From positions 1-8,998 of the forward strand of contig DNGG01000552.1 in assembly GCA_003486675.1 (NCBI GenBank): 8,998 nucleotides of DNA. The letters run 5' to 3'. Of this stretch, positions 1-5,514 are shown one piece after another; the first letter of the stretch is position 1, and each line of letters opens with the position of its first letter. The notes below the pieces were generated by a model. It searched no databases and was not told the origin of the DNA. It was given only the letters and a program-made list of their open reading frames with translations. Source of the stretch: Cyanobacteria bacterium UBA11372 (GTDB lineage: Bacteria; Cyanobacteriota; Cyanobacteriia; Cyanobacteriales; Aerosakkonemataceae). The position numbers were made by a program, and so were the translations under genes.

Positions 1-245
1 ACATCGTACTCGCGATCGCGCAACCTACCCAATAAATTACCCCAATCTGCCGGACTGTTGCGATCCTTGAAATCGTACAGCAACACATCGTTGACCGACT
101 TACAAACTCTATATGCACCCGCAGATCTAGGTTCGACCACCACATCAATATCGGCGTCGGGATAAGACCGCTTTAAGTCGTCCAGGGTCGGAAAGAACAG
201 GATTTGATCGCCAATCCCGCCAGGAACTAGGGCCACTACTCGCAT
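1..245 (-). CDS. Glycosyltransferase family 9 (heptosyltransferase-like), N-terminal part
   Basis: The gene runs off the left edge, leaving 81 complete codons. The protein begins MRVVALVPGGIGDQILFFPT, which is the Rossmann nucleotide-binding start of GT9/ADP-heptose:LPS heptosyltransferase-like proteins (hydrophobic strand, then PGGIGDQ). It continues with a second Rossmann strand at residues 33-40 (DIDVVVEP). Family members move a sugar from a nucleotide donor onto a surface glycan on the cytoplasmic side of the membrane. The start at 245 fits the family N terminus and has GGAGA (253-249) four bases upstream. The gene is divergent from ispD. The acceptor and donor cannot be told from this fragment, and cyanobacterial GT9 proteins need not use heptose. 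Confidence 0.85.
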   Translation of the reverse strand, partial: MRVVALVPGGIGDQILFFPTLDDLKRSYPDADIDVVVEPRSAGAYRVCKSVNDVLLYDFKDRNSPADWGNLLGRLRDREYD

Positions 246-420
246 AATTCTCCAGACAGGCTTTTCCGCTCCTCATTTTACCTCCTAGACGGGTAGTCCC
301 CCGCTATAGCGAAGCTGCTTGGGCAAAATGAAAGGCGCGGCGAAGGATGAGCCAGAAATTGCCAATCTCTTATCGAGCAGACCAGAAGCCTGTAATCTAG
401 CCATATCAGCAGTTTTGGGC

Positions 421-426
421 TATAAT
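421..426 (+). promoter_or_regulatory. Candidate -10 box for the structured RNA / ispD transcript
   Basis: A perfect TATAAT lies at 421-426, with TG three bases upstream and no good -35 match about 17 bp before it (TAGCCA near 399-404). If used, transcription would start near 433. It would then read through the structured RNA into ispD. Evidence is limited to this hexamer. Confidence 0.4.
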
Positions 427-469
427 AAACATGGTACAAGCGACCCGCCGATTGAGAGTAAAAAGTAGG

Positions 470-820
470 CAATTTGCCGGAACCTCCAAAGTTCGGGAAT
501 AGCCAAGCACCTTGACAACTGAGGTTATGGGGTTCCACAGCGGAAATGAGTAGCACGGTTGCGGCTCGGGTCTGTGGGTAATAACCTGATTGTATAAAAG
601 TCAAGCTTTGAAAAAAAGCTGTACCCAGGGACTCTGGGAATTGGAAACTGCCTGGGCAGTCGGTCTGTCGGGGAACCAACGGTGGGAGAAGTTTATTTGG
701 TTTTCGTTCGTACCACCGCGTTCTAGATCAGTGGCGAAACTCCGTTGCGGAAATAACCAGGAATGCCTACTCGTAAGGGTAGGAAGCCTACACTGTATGC
801 GTAGCATCAGTATAGGAGGA
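470..820 (+). ncRNA. HEARO-like structured RNA (candidate IscB-type omega-RNA), no nuclease gene attached
   Basis: The plus strand folds into many nested helices that can be read by eye. An outer stem CTTGAC (511-516) pairs with GTCAAG (600-605). Inside it AGGTTAT (522-528) pairs with ATAACCT (581-587), and CCACAG (535-540) with CTGTGG (572-577). Next come hairpins AGCTTT/AAAGCT (604-609/615-620), CCCAG/CTGGG (624-628/634-638) and ACTGC/GCAGT (647-651/656-660). CAACGG (677-682) pairs with CCGTTG (742-747). CCTACTC/GGGTAGG (766-772/777-783) closes a GTAA tetraloop, and a last long stem (787-790, 792-795, 797-800 with 804-807, 808-811, 813-816) ends in AGGAGG (814-819). A terminal hairpin running into a Shine-Dalgarno-like purine tract, in a long multi-stem RNA common in cyanobacteria, matches my recollection of HEARO RNAs, now known as guides for IscB nucleases. 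A further hairpin at 478-496 suggests the 5' boundary lies near 460-480. No iscB follows. The family assignment is from memory and is less certain than the folding. Confidence 0.6.
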
Positions 821-865
821 TGTCACGGGAAGATATCTCTAGTTCAACCATTGTTAAACAAGACC

Positions 866-1546
866 GTGTATTTATTAATTCCAGCAGCCGGGATGGGGCG
901 TCGCATGGGTAGCGATCGCAACAAGCTTTTGTTGAGTCTGTTGGGTAAACCCCTAATTGCCTGGACGCTTCTAGCCGCGGAAGCTTCGCGCCGCATCGGT
1001 TGGATTGGCATTGTTTCCCAGCCAGACGACTGGGCAGATTTAAAGGAAATTCTGGCTGAACTATCTCTAACTAAGCCAGTACAGCTAATCCAGGGGGGCG
1101 CTACCCGTCAGGAGTCGGTATATAACGGATTACAAGCGCTACCCGCCCAAGCTCAACAAGTGCTAATTCACGACGGTGCTAGGTGTTTGGCGACGCCAGA
1201 TTTACTCGACCGATGTGCCGAAGCGATTCTTTCCTGTCCGGGTTTAATTGCCGCCGTGCCGGTGAAGGATACGATTAAAATCGTCAATGGCTCTGGTTTG
1301 ATTGAGGATACGCCCGATAGAAGCTTTCTGTGGGCAGCGCAGACGCCGCAAGCGTTTGATGTCCAACAACTGAAACAATGCCACGCCCAAGGACGAGAGG
1401 CGGGGTGGGAAGTCACTGACGATGCGGCTTTGTTTGAAAAATGCGGTTTGCCGGTGCGAATTGTGGCAGGGGAAGAGACAAATTTAAAGATTACAACGCC
1501 GGTGGATTTAGCGATCGCAGAATTTATCCTTCGCCAGCGTCAGTGA
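866..1546 (+). CDS. ispD: 2-C-methyl-D-erythritol 4-phosphate cytidylyltransferase
   Basis: IspD joins MEP with CTP to give CDP-methylerythritol plus pyrophosphate, the third step of the non-mevalonate isoprenoid pathway in the cytoplasm. This pathway supplies carotenoids, the phytol of chlorophyll, and quinone tails. From the GTG at 866 the protein has 226 residues, normal for the family. The CTP-binding loop is PAAGMGRRMG (6-15), with R13 and K20 aligning to the essential Arg20 and Lys27 of the E. coli enzyme. The signature LIHDGAR spans 100-106. AVPVKDTIK (130-138), AAQTPQAF (157-164), TDDAALFE (184-191) and NLKITTPVDL (206-215) complete the pattern. I chose GTG 866 because family members begin at the strand leading into LIPAAG. 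TTG 851 (five residues longer) and ATG 797 are in frame, but neither has a well-placed ribosome site. The AGGAGG at 814-819 is too far away and belongs to the structured RNA. Confidence 0.93.
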   Translation: MYLLIPAAGMGRRMGSDRNKLLLSLLGKPLIAWTLLAAEASRRIGWIGIVSQPDDWADLKEILAELSLTKPVQLIQGGATRQESVYNGLQALPAQAQQVLIHDGARCLATPDLLDRCAEAILSCPGLIAAVPVKDTIKIVNGSGLIEDTPDRSFLWAAQTPQAFDVQQLKQCHAQGREAGWEVTDDAALFEKCGLPVRIVAGEETNLKITTPVDLAIAEFILRQRQ

Positions 1547-1650
1547 TATCATGTCCGTTTGATTACCCATAGTGGTGACTGACGCGGAGAATCGGAGACA
1601 GGGGGACGCGGAGAGGTTTAATTATGGGCGATCAAACCGACATCAGATAA
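1545..1650. repeat. Inverted-repeat element with arms of a dispersed family
   Basis: The left arm at 1549-1570 (TCATGTCCG...TACCCAT) is matched in inverse orientation by 1624-1643 (ATGGGCGATC...CGACAT). The arms enclose about 50 bases that contain GACGCGGAGA twice (1581-1590 and 1605-1614). The left arm overlaps the ispD stop codon. Related single arms occur at 4352-4373 and 7341-7360. This looks like a small non-coding dispersed repeat. No terminator-like T-run follows. Confidence 0.6.
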
Positions 1651-1674
1651 CCTACTCCCCCATCTAAAGACGAA

Positions 1675-1812
1675 ATACCATTTTTCCTGAAGTCTGTAGC
1701 AGATCCCCCTAAATCCCCCTTAAAAAGGGGGAATTTAACTTGTACGGTTCCCCCCTTGCCAAGGGGGGTTAGGGGGGATCGGCTCTGTAGCATCAAGACG
1801 GAAAAATGATAT
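1675..1812. repeat. MITE-like palindromic element (GATCCCCC ... GGGGGATC core)
   Basis: The core at 1702-1780 starts GATCCCCCTAAATCCCCC and ends GGGGGGTTAGGGGGGATC. Two inner hairpins of the CCCCCTT/AAGGGGG type sit within it. Outside the core, CATTTTTCC (1679-1687) is exactly inverted as GGAAAAATG (1800-1808). The nonamer TCTGTAGCA appears as a direct repeat on both sides of the core (1693-1701 and 1784-1792). There is no ORF inside. G/C-run palindromes of this type are a familiar intergenic repeat in filamentous cyanobacteria. The right end touches the stop codon of the GT4 gene (1812-1814). Confidence 0.65.
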
Positions 1813-2942
1813 TAGCAGGCTAGGTAAGGAAGACTGATAAATTTTTTGCTGACAGACTCCAATGTAAACTGGTCAAGCCAGGTTGAATCAACAGGCTTTG
1901 CACCATTAGATAAAACGTTAATAATTGCCTCTGCCAAAGCATTACTATCCCCAACTGGCGTCAGCAAGCCATACTGACCATGATTGAGAATCTCTGCTGG
2001 TCCACTTTCGCAGTTGGTAGAAACTACTGGAGTGCCTGTAGCCATCGCTTCTACCAGCACATTACCAAACCCCTCCCAAATTGAAGACAAAGCAAACACT
2101 CCGGCTCGAGCCATGTAAGCATAAGGATTTGGCAAAAAACCAAGCAAGGCTACATCGCTTTCCAAACCTAACTTAGTTACCAAAGATTCAAGCATCGGCT
2201 TTTGCGGTCCCGAACCTAAAATCACCAGTCGGGCTTTCTGTTTTTTTCTGACTTGGTCAAATGCACGGATCAGAGTATAGAAATCTTTTTGCTCTACCAA
2301 TCTTCCTACTGCCAAAACTACTGGAGGCTCACCCGGAGCAAACCAAGGATGAGCGACAGGTTCCTTTGCCTTTTCAGTAAGTTCAGAACTGACAATCGGA
2401 TTGTAAATTACTTTAATTCGCTCCACAGGTAAGCCAGTTATACGAGCCAAATCTTTCGCTACCCCCTGGGAAACTGCCACAATATCATCAGCTAAAGGAT
2501 ATATGAATCGTATTAATGATGTGGGACGGCTGGGCGTTAAACCAAGGAAATGTAGAGGCTGCCTGATAGAGCAGCGCTCGATTTGAGAAGGAGTGCCATG
2601 CTCGATCGCTACTACATAAGTAGAAAGCTTGAAAAGACGTTTAGCCAATATGGCTATCTCAGTGTTGTAGTGCATATTCGAGAACATTACTTTAGGTTGC
2701 TCTTGTTTTAGGTAACGCGCTACCCAGGAAATACGTTCCCGCAACCGTGGAGCTTTCATATCTATAAGTCGCGCTCCCGATGGTATTTGTTCTACGAAAG
2801 GTCCCACTAATCTATCAATCACTAAATCTACTTTGATCCCTTGCTCGAGCAAGCCATGAGCTAAGTTGATTACCATTCGCTGGACACCACCTTCACTCAG
2901 GTTGGGAAGATAGAAACTGACAAGTGTTTGATCGCAAGTCAT
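1812..2942 (-). CDS. Glycosyltransferase family 4
   Basis: This 376-residue retaining glycosyltransferase of the GT-B fold transfers a sugar from a nucleotide donor to a lipid-linked or nascent surface glycan, acting in the cytoplasm or at the inner face of the membrane. The acceptor-side domain shows SEGGVQRMVINLAHGL (16-31), the glycine-rich loop typical of GT4, and a conserved IEHGT (113-117). The donor-binding domain has VLAVGRLVEQKD (209-220), LVILGSGP (239-246), LLGFLPNP (266-273) and the EX7E pair E290/E298 in WEGFGNVLVEAM. TPVVSTNCESGPAEIL (304-319) also fits. ATG 2942 is preferred because AAGGAGA (2957-2951) lies eight bases upstream. The open frame extends to a TTG at 3005, with no ribosome site there. 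It lies 200 bp downstream of fkbM on the same strand, so the two probably serve one glycan pathway. The specific sugar is unknown. Confidence 0.88.
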   Translation of the reverse strand: MTCDQTLVSFYLPNLSEGGVQRMVINLAHGLLEQGIKVDLVIDRLVGPFVEQIPSGARLIDMKAPRLRERISWVARYLKQEQPKVMFSNMHYNTEIAILAKRLFKLSTYVVAIEHGTPSQIERCSIRQPLHFLGLTPSRPTSLIRFIYPLADDIVAVSQGVAKDLARITGLPVERIKVIYNPIVSSELTEKAKEPVAHPWFAPGEPPVVLAVGRLVEQKDFYTLIRAFDQVRKKQKARLVILGSGPQKPMLESLVTKLGLESDVALLGFLPNPYAYMARAGVFALSSIWEGFGNVLVEAMATGTPVVSTNCESGPAEILNHGQYGLLTPVGDSNALAEAIINVLSNGAKPVDSTWLDQFTLESVSKKFISLPYLAC

Positions 2943-3142
2943 AAATCTGCTCTCCTTTAGCTTCAGTTTTGCAATTTCAGGACTGACAAAGGCTGGCATA
3001 TTCAATTGGGTTTATAGTAGCCCTTACCCAGGGCGTCTATAGGGCTAAAAACAGTAAAAACAGCACTACTACAAATCTCAAAAATCACATGTGTTGTGCG
3101 ATCCTGGCTTCAATCCTACCCAGATTTAATCCGCATTCCTTA
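2943..3142 (-). other. 200-bp gap between the FkbM and GT4 genes
   Basis: This gap is long for tight operon coupling. On the minus strand it carries A/T-rich hexamers that could be -10 boxes for GT4: CTATAAA near 3017-3011 and TATAGA near 3042-3037. Neither is paired with a good -35 match. No terminator hairpin with a T-run is visible, so read-through from fkbM remains possible. Confidence 0.35.
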
Positions 3143-4048
3143 CTAATTTGTCGGCAAGCACAGCAAATTTTGCCATCTTGATAGATTTTCCTGATTACAA
3201 GGTGCTAAACTTCCCCTTTCATTTATAAAGTAGAAGTTATAACCAAATTGACGTAAGTATTTCAGGATATCTATACCTTGATAACCGGCTCTTTCACATG
3301 CCTCTTCATTCACTTCGATTAATATCTTAGGGCGGAAAGTTTTCAGGGTTTCTTTTGCACCCCTGAGCGCCATTAACTCGGCTCCTTCAATATCAATCTT
3401 CACAAAATCAATCCGCTGCAGTTGTTGTTGTTGCACGAAAGAGTCAAGAGTTTTTAAACAAACAACTTCTTCAGCACGCCATCCTTCCTTCTCAGAAAAA
3501 AGACTAGCCATTCCATCATTAAATGTTCCATGATTATCGCTTTCTATAGGAAAATAAATCTTCATTTCACTGTCCCTATCAGAAAGCCCTAAACGGAAGA
3601 GGTGAACTTGCTGAAACCCATTTGCCTCTACATTAGTTGATAGCCGCTTAAACAAAACTGATGCAGGTTCAAAGGCATAGACTTGACCCGAGTGCAGCCT
3701 TTTGGCAGCAAAGAGGGTGAACAAACCTATATTGGCTCCTATATCAATAAATGTGTCATCTACAGCCAAATGATTTTTTAAAACATCTAACTCATTCTGA
3801 GAGTAACTTCCTTGCCAGAAAATCTTACTTCCAATATGCTCAGACAAGTCCACCTGTATTTTTAGATTGCTGTCTAGATCGTCTATAATAACAGACTGAG
3901 GAACCTGGGCATAATATTTTCTGACTTGCTCGCAGAGGGAATATAATTTTAAGGTTCTGCGACCAGGAACTTTATATCCAAGCTTCATCAATGTGCGAAT
4001 TATAGACAGTTTAGGACTTGGACGACTAACACTGCTTTGTGGATTCAT
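3143..4048 (-). CDS. FkbM-family SAM-dependent methyltransferase
   Basis: The 301-residue protein carries a Methyltransf_21 (FkbM) domain over about residues 95-275. The SAM-binding motif I is FIDIGANIGLFTLFAA (100-115), and the following acidic loop is VYAFEPAS (123-130). The diagnostic motif is FVKIDIEGAELMALRGA (215-231), and RPKILIEVNE (239-248) forms a later core strand. FkbM enzymes O-methylate hydroxyls of sugars or polyketides. Next to a GT4 gene, the likely substrate is a surface polysaccharide sugar, which is inference. A short QQQQ run lies at 206-209. I chose ATG 4048 because GGAGA sits five bases upstream. ATG 4060 and GTG 4087 are in frame without ribosome sites. The gene contains no HIP1 octamers, unlike most of the window. 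Confidence 0.88.
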   Translation of the reverse strand: MNPQSSVSRPSPKLSIIRTLMKLGYKVPGRRTLKLYSLCEQVRKYYAQVPQSVIIDDLDSNLKIQVDLSEHIGSKIFWQGSYSQNELDVLKNHLAVDDTFIDIGANIGLFTLFAAKRLHSGQVYAFEPASVLFKRLSTNVEANGFQQVHLFRLGLSDRDSEMKIYFPIESDNHGTFNDGMASLFSEKEGWRAEEVVCLKTLDSFVQQQQLQRIDFVKIDIEGAELMALRGAKETLKTFRPKILIEVNEEACERAGYQGIDILKYLRQFGYNFYFINERGSLAPCNQENLSRWQNLLCLPTN

Positions 4049-4115
4049 GTTATTCTCCATAAATAAGATATTTTCTAAAAAATTCACAATCCTGGCAGTG
4101 GAAATATGTATGAAA

Positions 4116-4137
4116 CTAATGCTTTACCAAGCATTAG
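4116..4137. repeat. Perfect 9-bp inverted repeat upstream of fkbM
   Basis: CTAATGCTT (4116-4124), loop TACC, then AAGCATTAG (4129-4137). Its outer edge is about 70 bp upstream of the fkbM start. It is followed on the plus strand by a T-rich run (4143-4148), so it could act as a weak terminator rightward, or as a protein-binding site in the fkbM leader. Nothing decides between these. Confidence 0.55.
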
Positions 4138-4310
4138 ATATATTTTTTCACTAGGTTGATAAAATTTTCTATTTCAGAATAGCATGAAGTCTTCAAAAAC
4201 TAAAAATTTTTATATTTTGTTAACAACCAGCTCACCAGTAAAACTCTAAAACAATATAAATTGAAGCCTACTTCTTAGATGATACCGCTGGCGAATCAAG
4301 GGTCTGGCTG

Positions 4311-4341
4311 CTCACCCCAACGATAAAATCGTTGGGGTGAG
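4311..4341. repeat. Perfect 14-bp hairpin, AAA loop
   Basis: CTCACCCCAACGAT (4311-4324) and ATCGTTGGGGTGAG (4328-4341) are exact inverse complements separated by three bases. No T-run follows on either strand, so it is not a standard intrinsic terminator. It may be a cruciform-prone dispersed repeat or the end of a decayed element. It directly precedes the repeat arm at 4352-4373. Confidence 0.75.
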
Positions 4342-4351
4342 GGGTGCGATC

Positions 4352-4373
4352 TCATGTCCGCTTAAATACCCAT
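4352..4373 (+). repeat. Dispersed repeat arm (TCATGTCCG...TACCCAT)
   Basis: This 22-base stretch agrees with 1549-1570 at 19 of 22 positions by eye. It lies just after the 14-bp hairpin, and its own inverse arm is not obvious nearby. Confidence 0.55.
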
Positions 4374-4569
4374 TGCCAATGGTGATTTAATTCACACTAG
4401 GTTATCAGCGAGGAGTTGGCTAAATATTAATAAATATTGCGAGGTAGCGAGTTGGGATAAAGTTTTAATTAATAATGACGGCAAAATATTCGGTTCGTTT
4501 TAAAGGTAGGTAAAAATACGTCTGAGGTTTACTTCTCAAGCACCGATCTGGGTCTATAGCACAAAATTC

Positions 4570-4598
4570 TTTATCTCCTAAAACCACTTTGGTATAAT
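4570..4598 (+). promoter_or_regulatory. Candidate purU promoter with extended -10
   Basis: TGGTATAAT at 4590-4598 is a perfect extended -10 element (TGnTATAAT). The -35 region (TTTATC, 4570-4575) is poor, which is tolerated with an extended -10. Transcription from about 4605 would leave a leader of roughly 28 nt before the purU ATG. Confidence 0.6.
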
Positions 4599-4632
4599 TA
4601 CTTAATATTCGCCCCGTCAGGCCGGAGTGCTT

Positions 4633-5487
4633 ATGACTTCTCCTACAGCAACCCTACTCATTTCTTGCCCCGACCAACGAGGATTGGTCGCAAAATTTGC
4701 CAATTTCATCTATGCCTATGGGGGCAACATCGTTCATGCCGATCAGCATACCGACTTTGCTGCCGGACTGTTTCTAACCCGCCTGGAATGGCAGTTAGAC
4801 GGGTTTGGTCTGTCCCGCGAATTGATCGCCCCTGCTTTCAATGCGATCGCTCAACCCTTGCAAGCAACCTGGCAACTTCACTTATCTGACACGGTGCGCC
4901 GAATTGCTATTTGGGTAAGTCGTCAGGAACATTGTTTGTTAGATTTGATCTGGAGACAGCGAGCGGGCGAGTTACCGGCTGAAATTAATCTGATTATTAG
5001 CAATCATGAGGATTTACGCGCGATCGCAGAACAATTCAACATCGACTATCACCACATTCCGATTACCAAAGAGAACAAACTTGAGCAGGAAGCCAAACAG
5101 TTAGAATTGCTGCGAGATTATAACATAGATTTGGTTGTTCTGGCTAAGTATATGCAGATTCTTAGCCCTAGTTTTATCGATCAATTTCCCAACGCGATCA
5201 ACATTCACCATTCATTTTTACCTGCATTTGTGGGAGCAAATCCTTACCAACAAGCGTATAAACGGGGAGTGAAAATTATTGGAGCAACGGCTCACTATGT
5301 CACTGCCAACTTAGACCAAGGGCCGATTATAGAGCAAGAAGTAGCCCGCGTCAGCCATCGAGATGAAGTAGCAGATTTGATTCGCAAAGGCAAAGATTTA
5401 GAACGAATGGTACTATCAAGAGCCGTGCGATCGCATTTGCAAAATCGAGTCTTGGTTTACGGCGATCGCACGGTGGTATTTGAGTAG
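4633..5487 (+). CDS. purU: Formyltetrahydrofolate deformylase
   Basis: PurU hydrolyses 10-formyl-THF to formate and THF, balancing the one-carbon pool in the cytoplasm and supplying formate for purine synthesis by PurT. The 284-residue length matches the family. An N-terminal ACT domain (about 5-85) opens with LLISCPDQRGLVAKFANFIY, as expected. The formyl-transferase domain (about 88-280) has the catalytic trio seen in this fold: N190 and H192 in INIHHSFLPAF, and D228 in LDQGPIIEQE. ATG 4633 has GGAG (4624-4627) five bases upstream. An in-frame GTG at 4627 overlaps that ribosome site and is unlikely. The ACT domain, together with VGANPYQQAY (200-209), separates it from PurN. It converges on the TPR gene with a 25-bp gap. 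Confidence 0.95.
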   Translation: MTSPTATLLISCPDQRGLVAKFANFIYAYGGNIVHADQHTDFAAGLFLTRLEWQLDGFGLSRELIAPAFNAIAQPLQATWQLHLSDTVRRIAIWVSRQEHCLLDLIWRQRAGELPAEINLIISNHEDLRAIAEQFNIDYHHIPITKENKLEQEAKQLELLRDYNIDLVVLAKYMQILSPSFIDQFPNAINIHHSFLPAFVGANPYQQAYKRGVKIIGATAHYVTANLDQGPIIEQEVARVSHRDEVADLIRKGKDLERMVLSRAVRSHLQNRVLVYGDRTVVFE

Positions 5488-5497
5488 ACTGGTTGCT

Positions 5498-5514
5498 AAA
5501 AGCGATTCGCTTTT
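5498..5514. terminator. Short bidirectional terminator candidate between purU and the TPR gene
   Basis: AAAAGCG (5498-5504), loop ATT, CGCTTTT (5508-5514). It has T-runs on both strands and sits exactly where two genes converge. The right arm includes part of the TPR gene's stop codon. The GC core is only three base pairs, so it would be weak. Confidence 0.5.

Larger units (their letters stand above)
246..865. other. 620-bp divergent spacer between GT9 and ispD
   Basis: No convincing protein gene lies here. The stretch 246-420 carries the leader of the GT9 gene and, on the minus strand, a perfect AGGAGG (286-281) placed before an out-of-frame ATG at 276. A candidate promoter lies at 421-426 and a structured RNA fills about 470-820. 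Weak open frames on both strands (a minus-strand frame around 278-679 and the extension of ispD upstream to a TTG at 590) have no recognisable domains and are best explained by RNA conservation or by chance. Confidence 0.7.
4049..4632. other. 584-bp A/T-rich spacer between divergent fkbM and purU
   Basis: No gene is visible. The spacer holds two perfect hairpins (4116-4137 and 4311-4341), one arm of the dispersed repeat family (4352-4373) followed by a CCATTG/CAATGG inverted repeat, and the purU promoter at its right end. The stretch 4140-4260 is very A/T-rich. The longest free frames are under 20 codons. Confidence 0.6.

Noticed and set aside
246..470. tRNA gene in the GT9-ispD spacer
   Set aside because: No cloverleaf with a GTTCRANNC-type T loop and a matching acceptor stem could be formed there.
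278..679. 133-codon minus-strand open frame
   Set aside because: It shows no domain and no ribosome site that I can see, and it lies antisense to the structured RNA.
601..804. Plus-strand frame ending MPTRKGRKPTLYA, considered as the tail of a TnpB transposase
   Set aside because: The frame has internal stops at 724 and 754, shows no zinc-finger or RuvC motif, and its sequence is fully accounted for by RNA stems.
590..865. N-terminal extension of ispD up to the TTG at 590
   Set aside because: The added residues have no IspD similarity and coincide with the structured RNA. The family starts just before LIPAAG.
1700..1785. G/C-run palindrome considered as a terminator for ispD
   Set aside because: It lies more than 150 bp after the stop, has no T-run outside the stems and looks like a mobile repeat.
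2943..3005. Longer GT4 start at TTG 3005 or ATG 2999
   Set aside because: ATG 2942 has a well-spaced AAGGAGA, and the GT4 fold begins right after it.
4665..4889. 74-codon plus-strand frame inside purU
   Set aside because: It is a shadow of purU in another frame with no features of its own.
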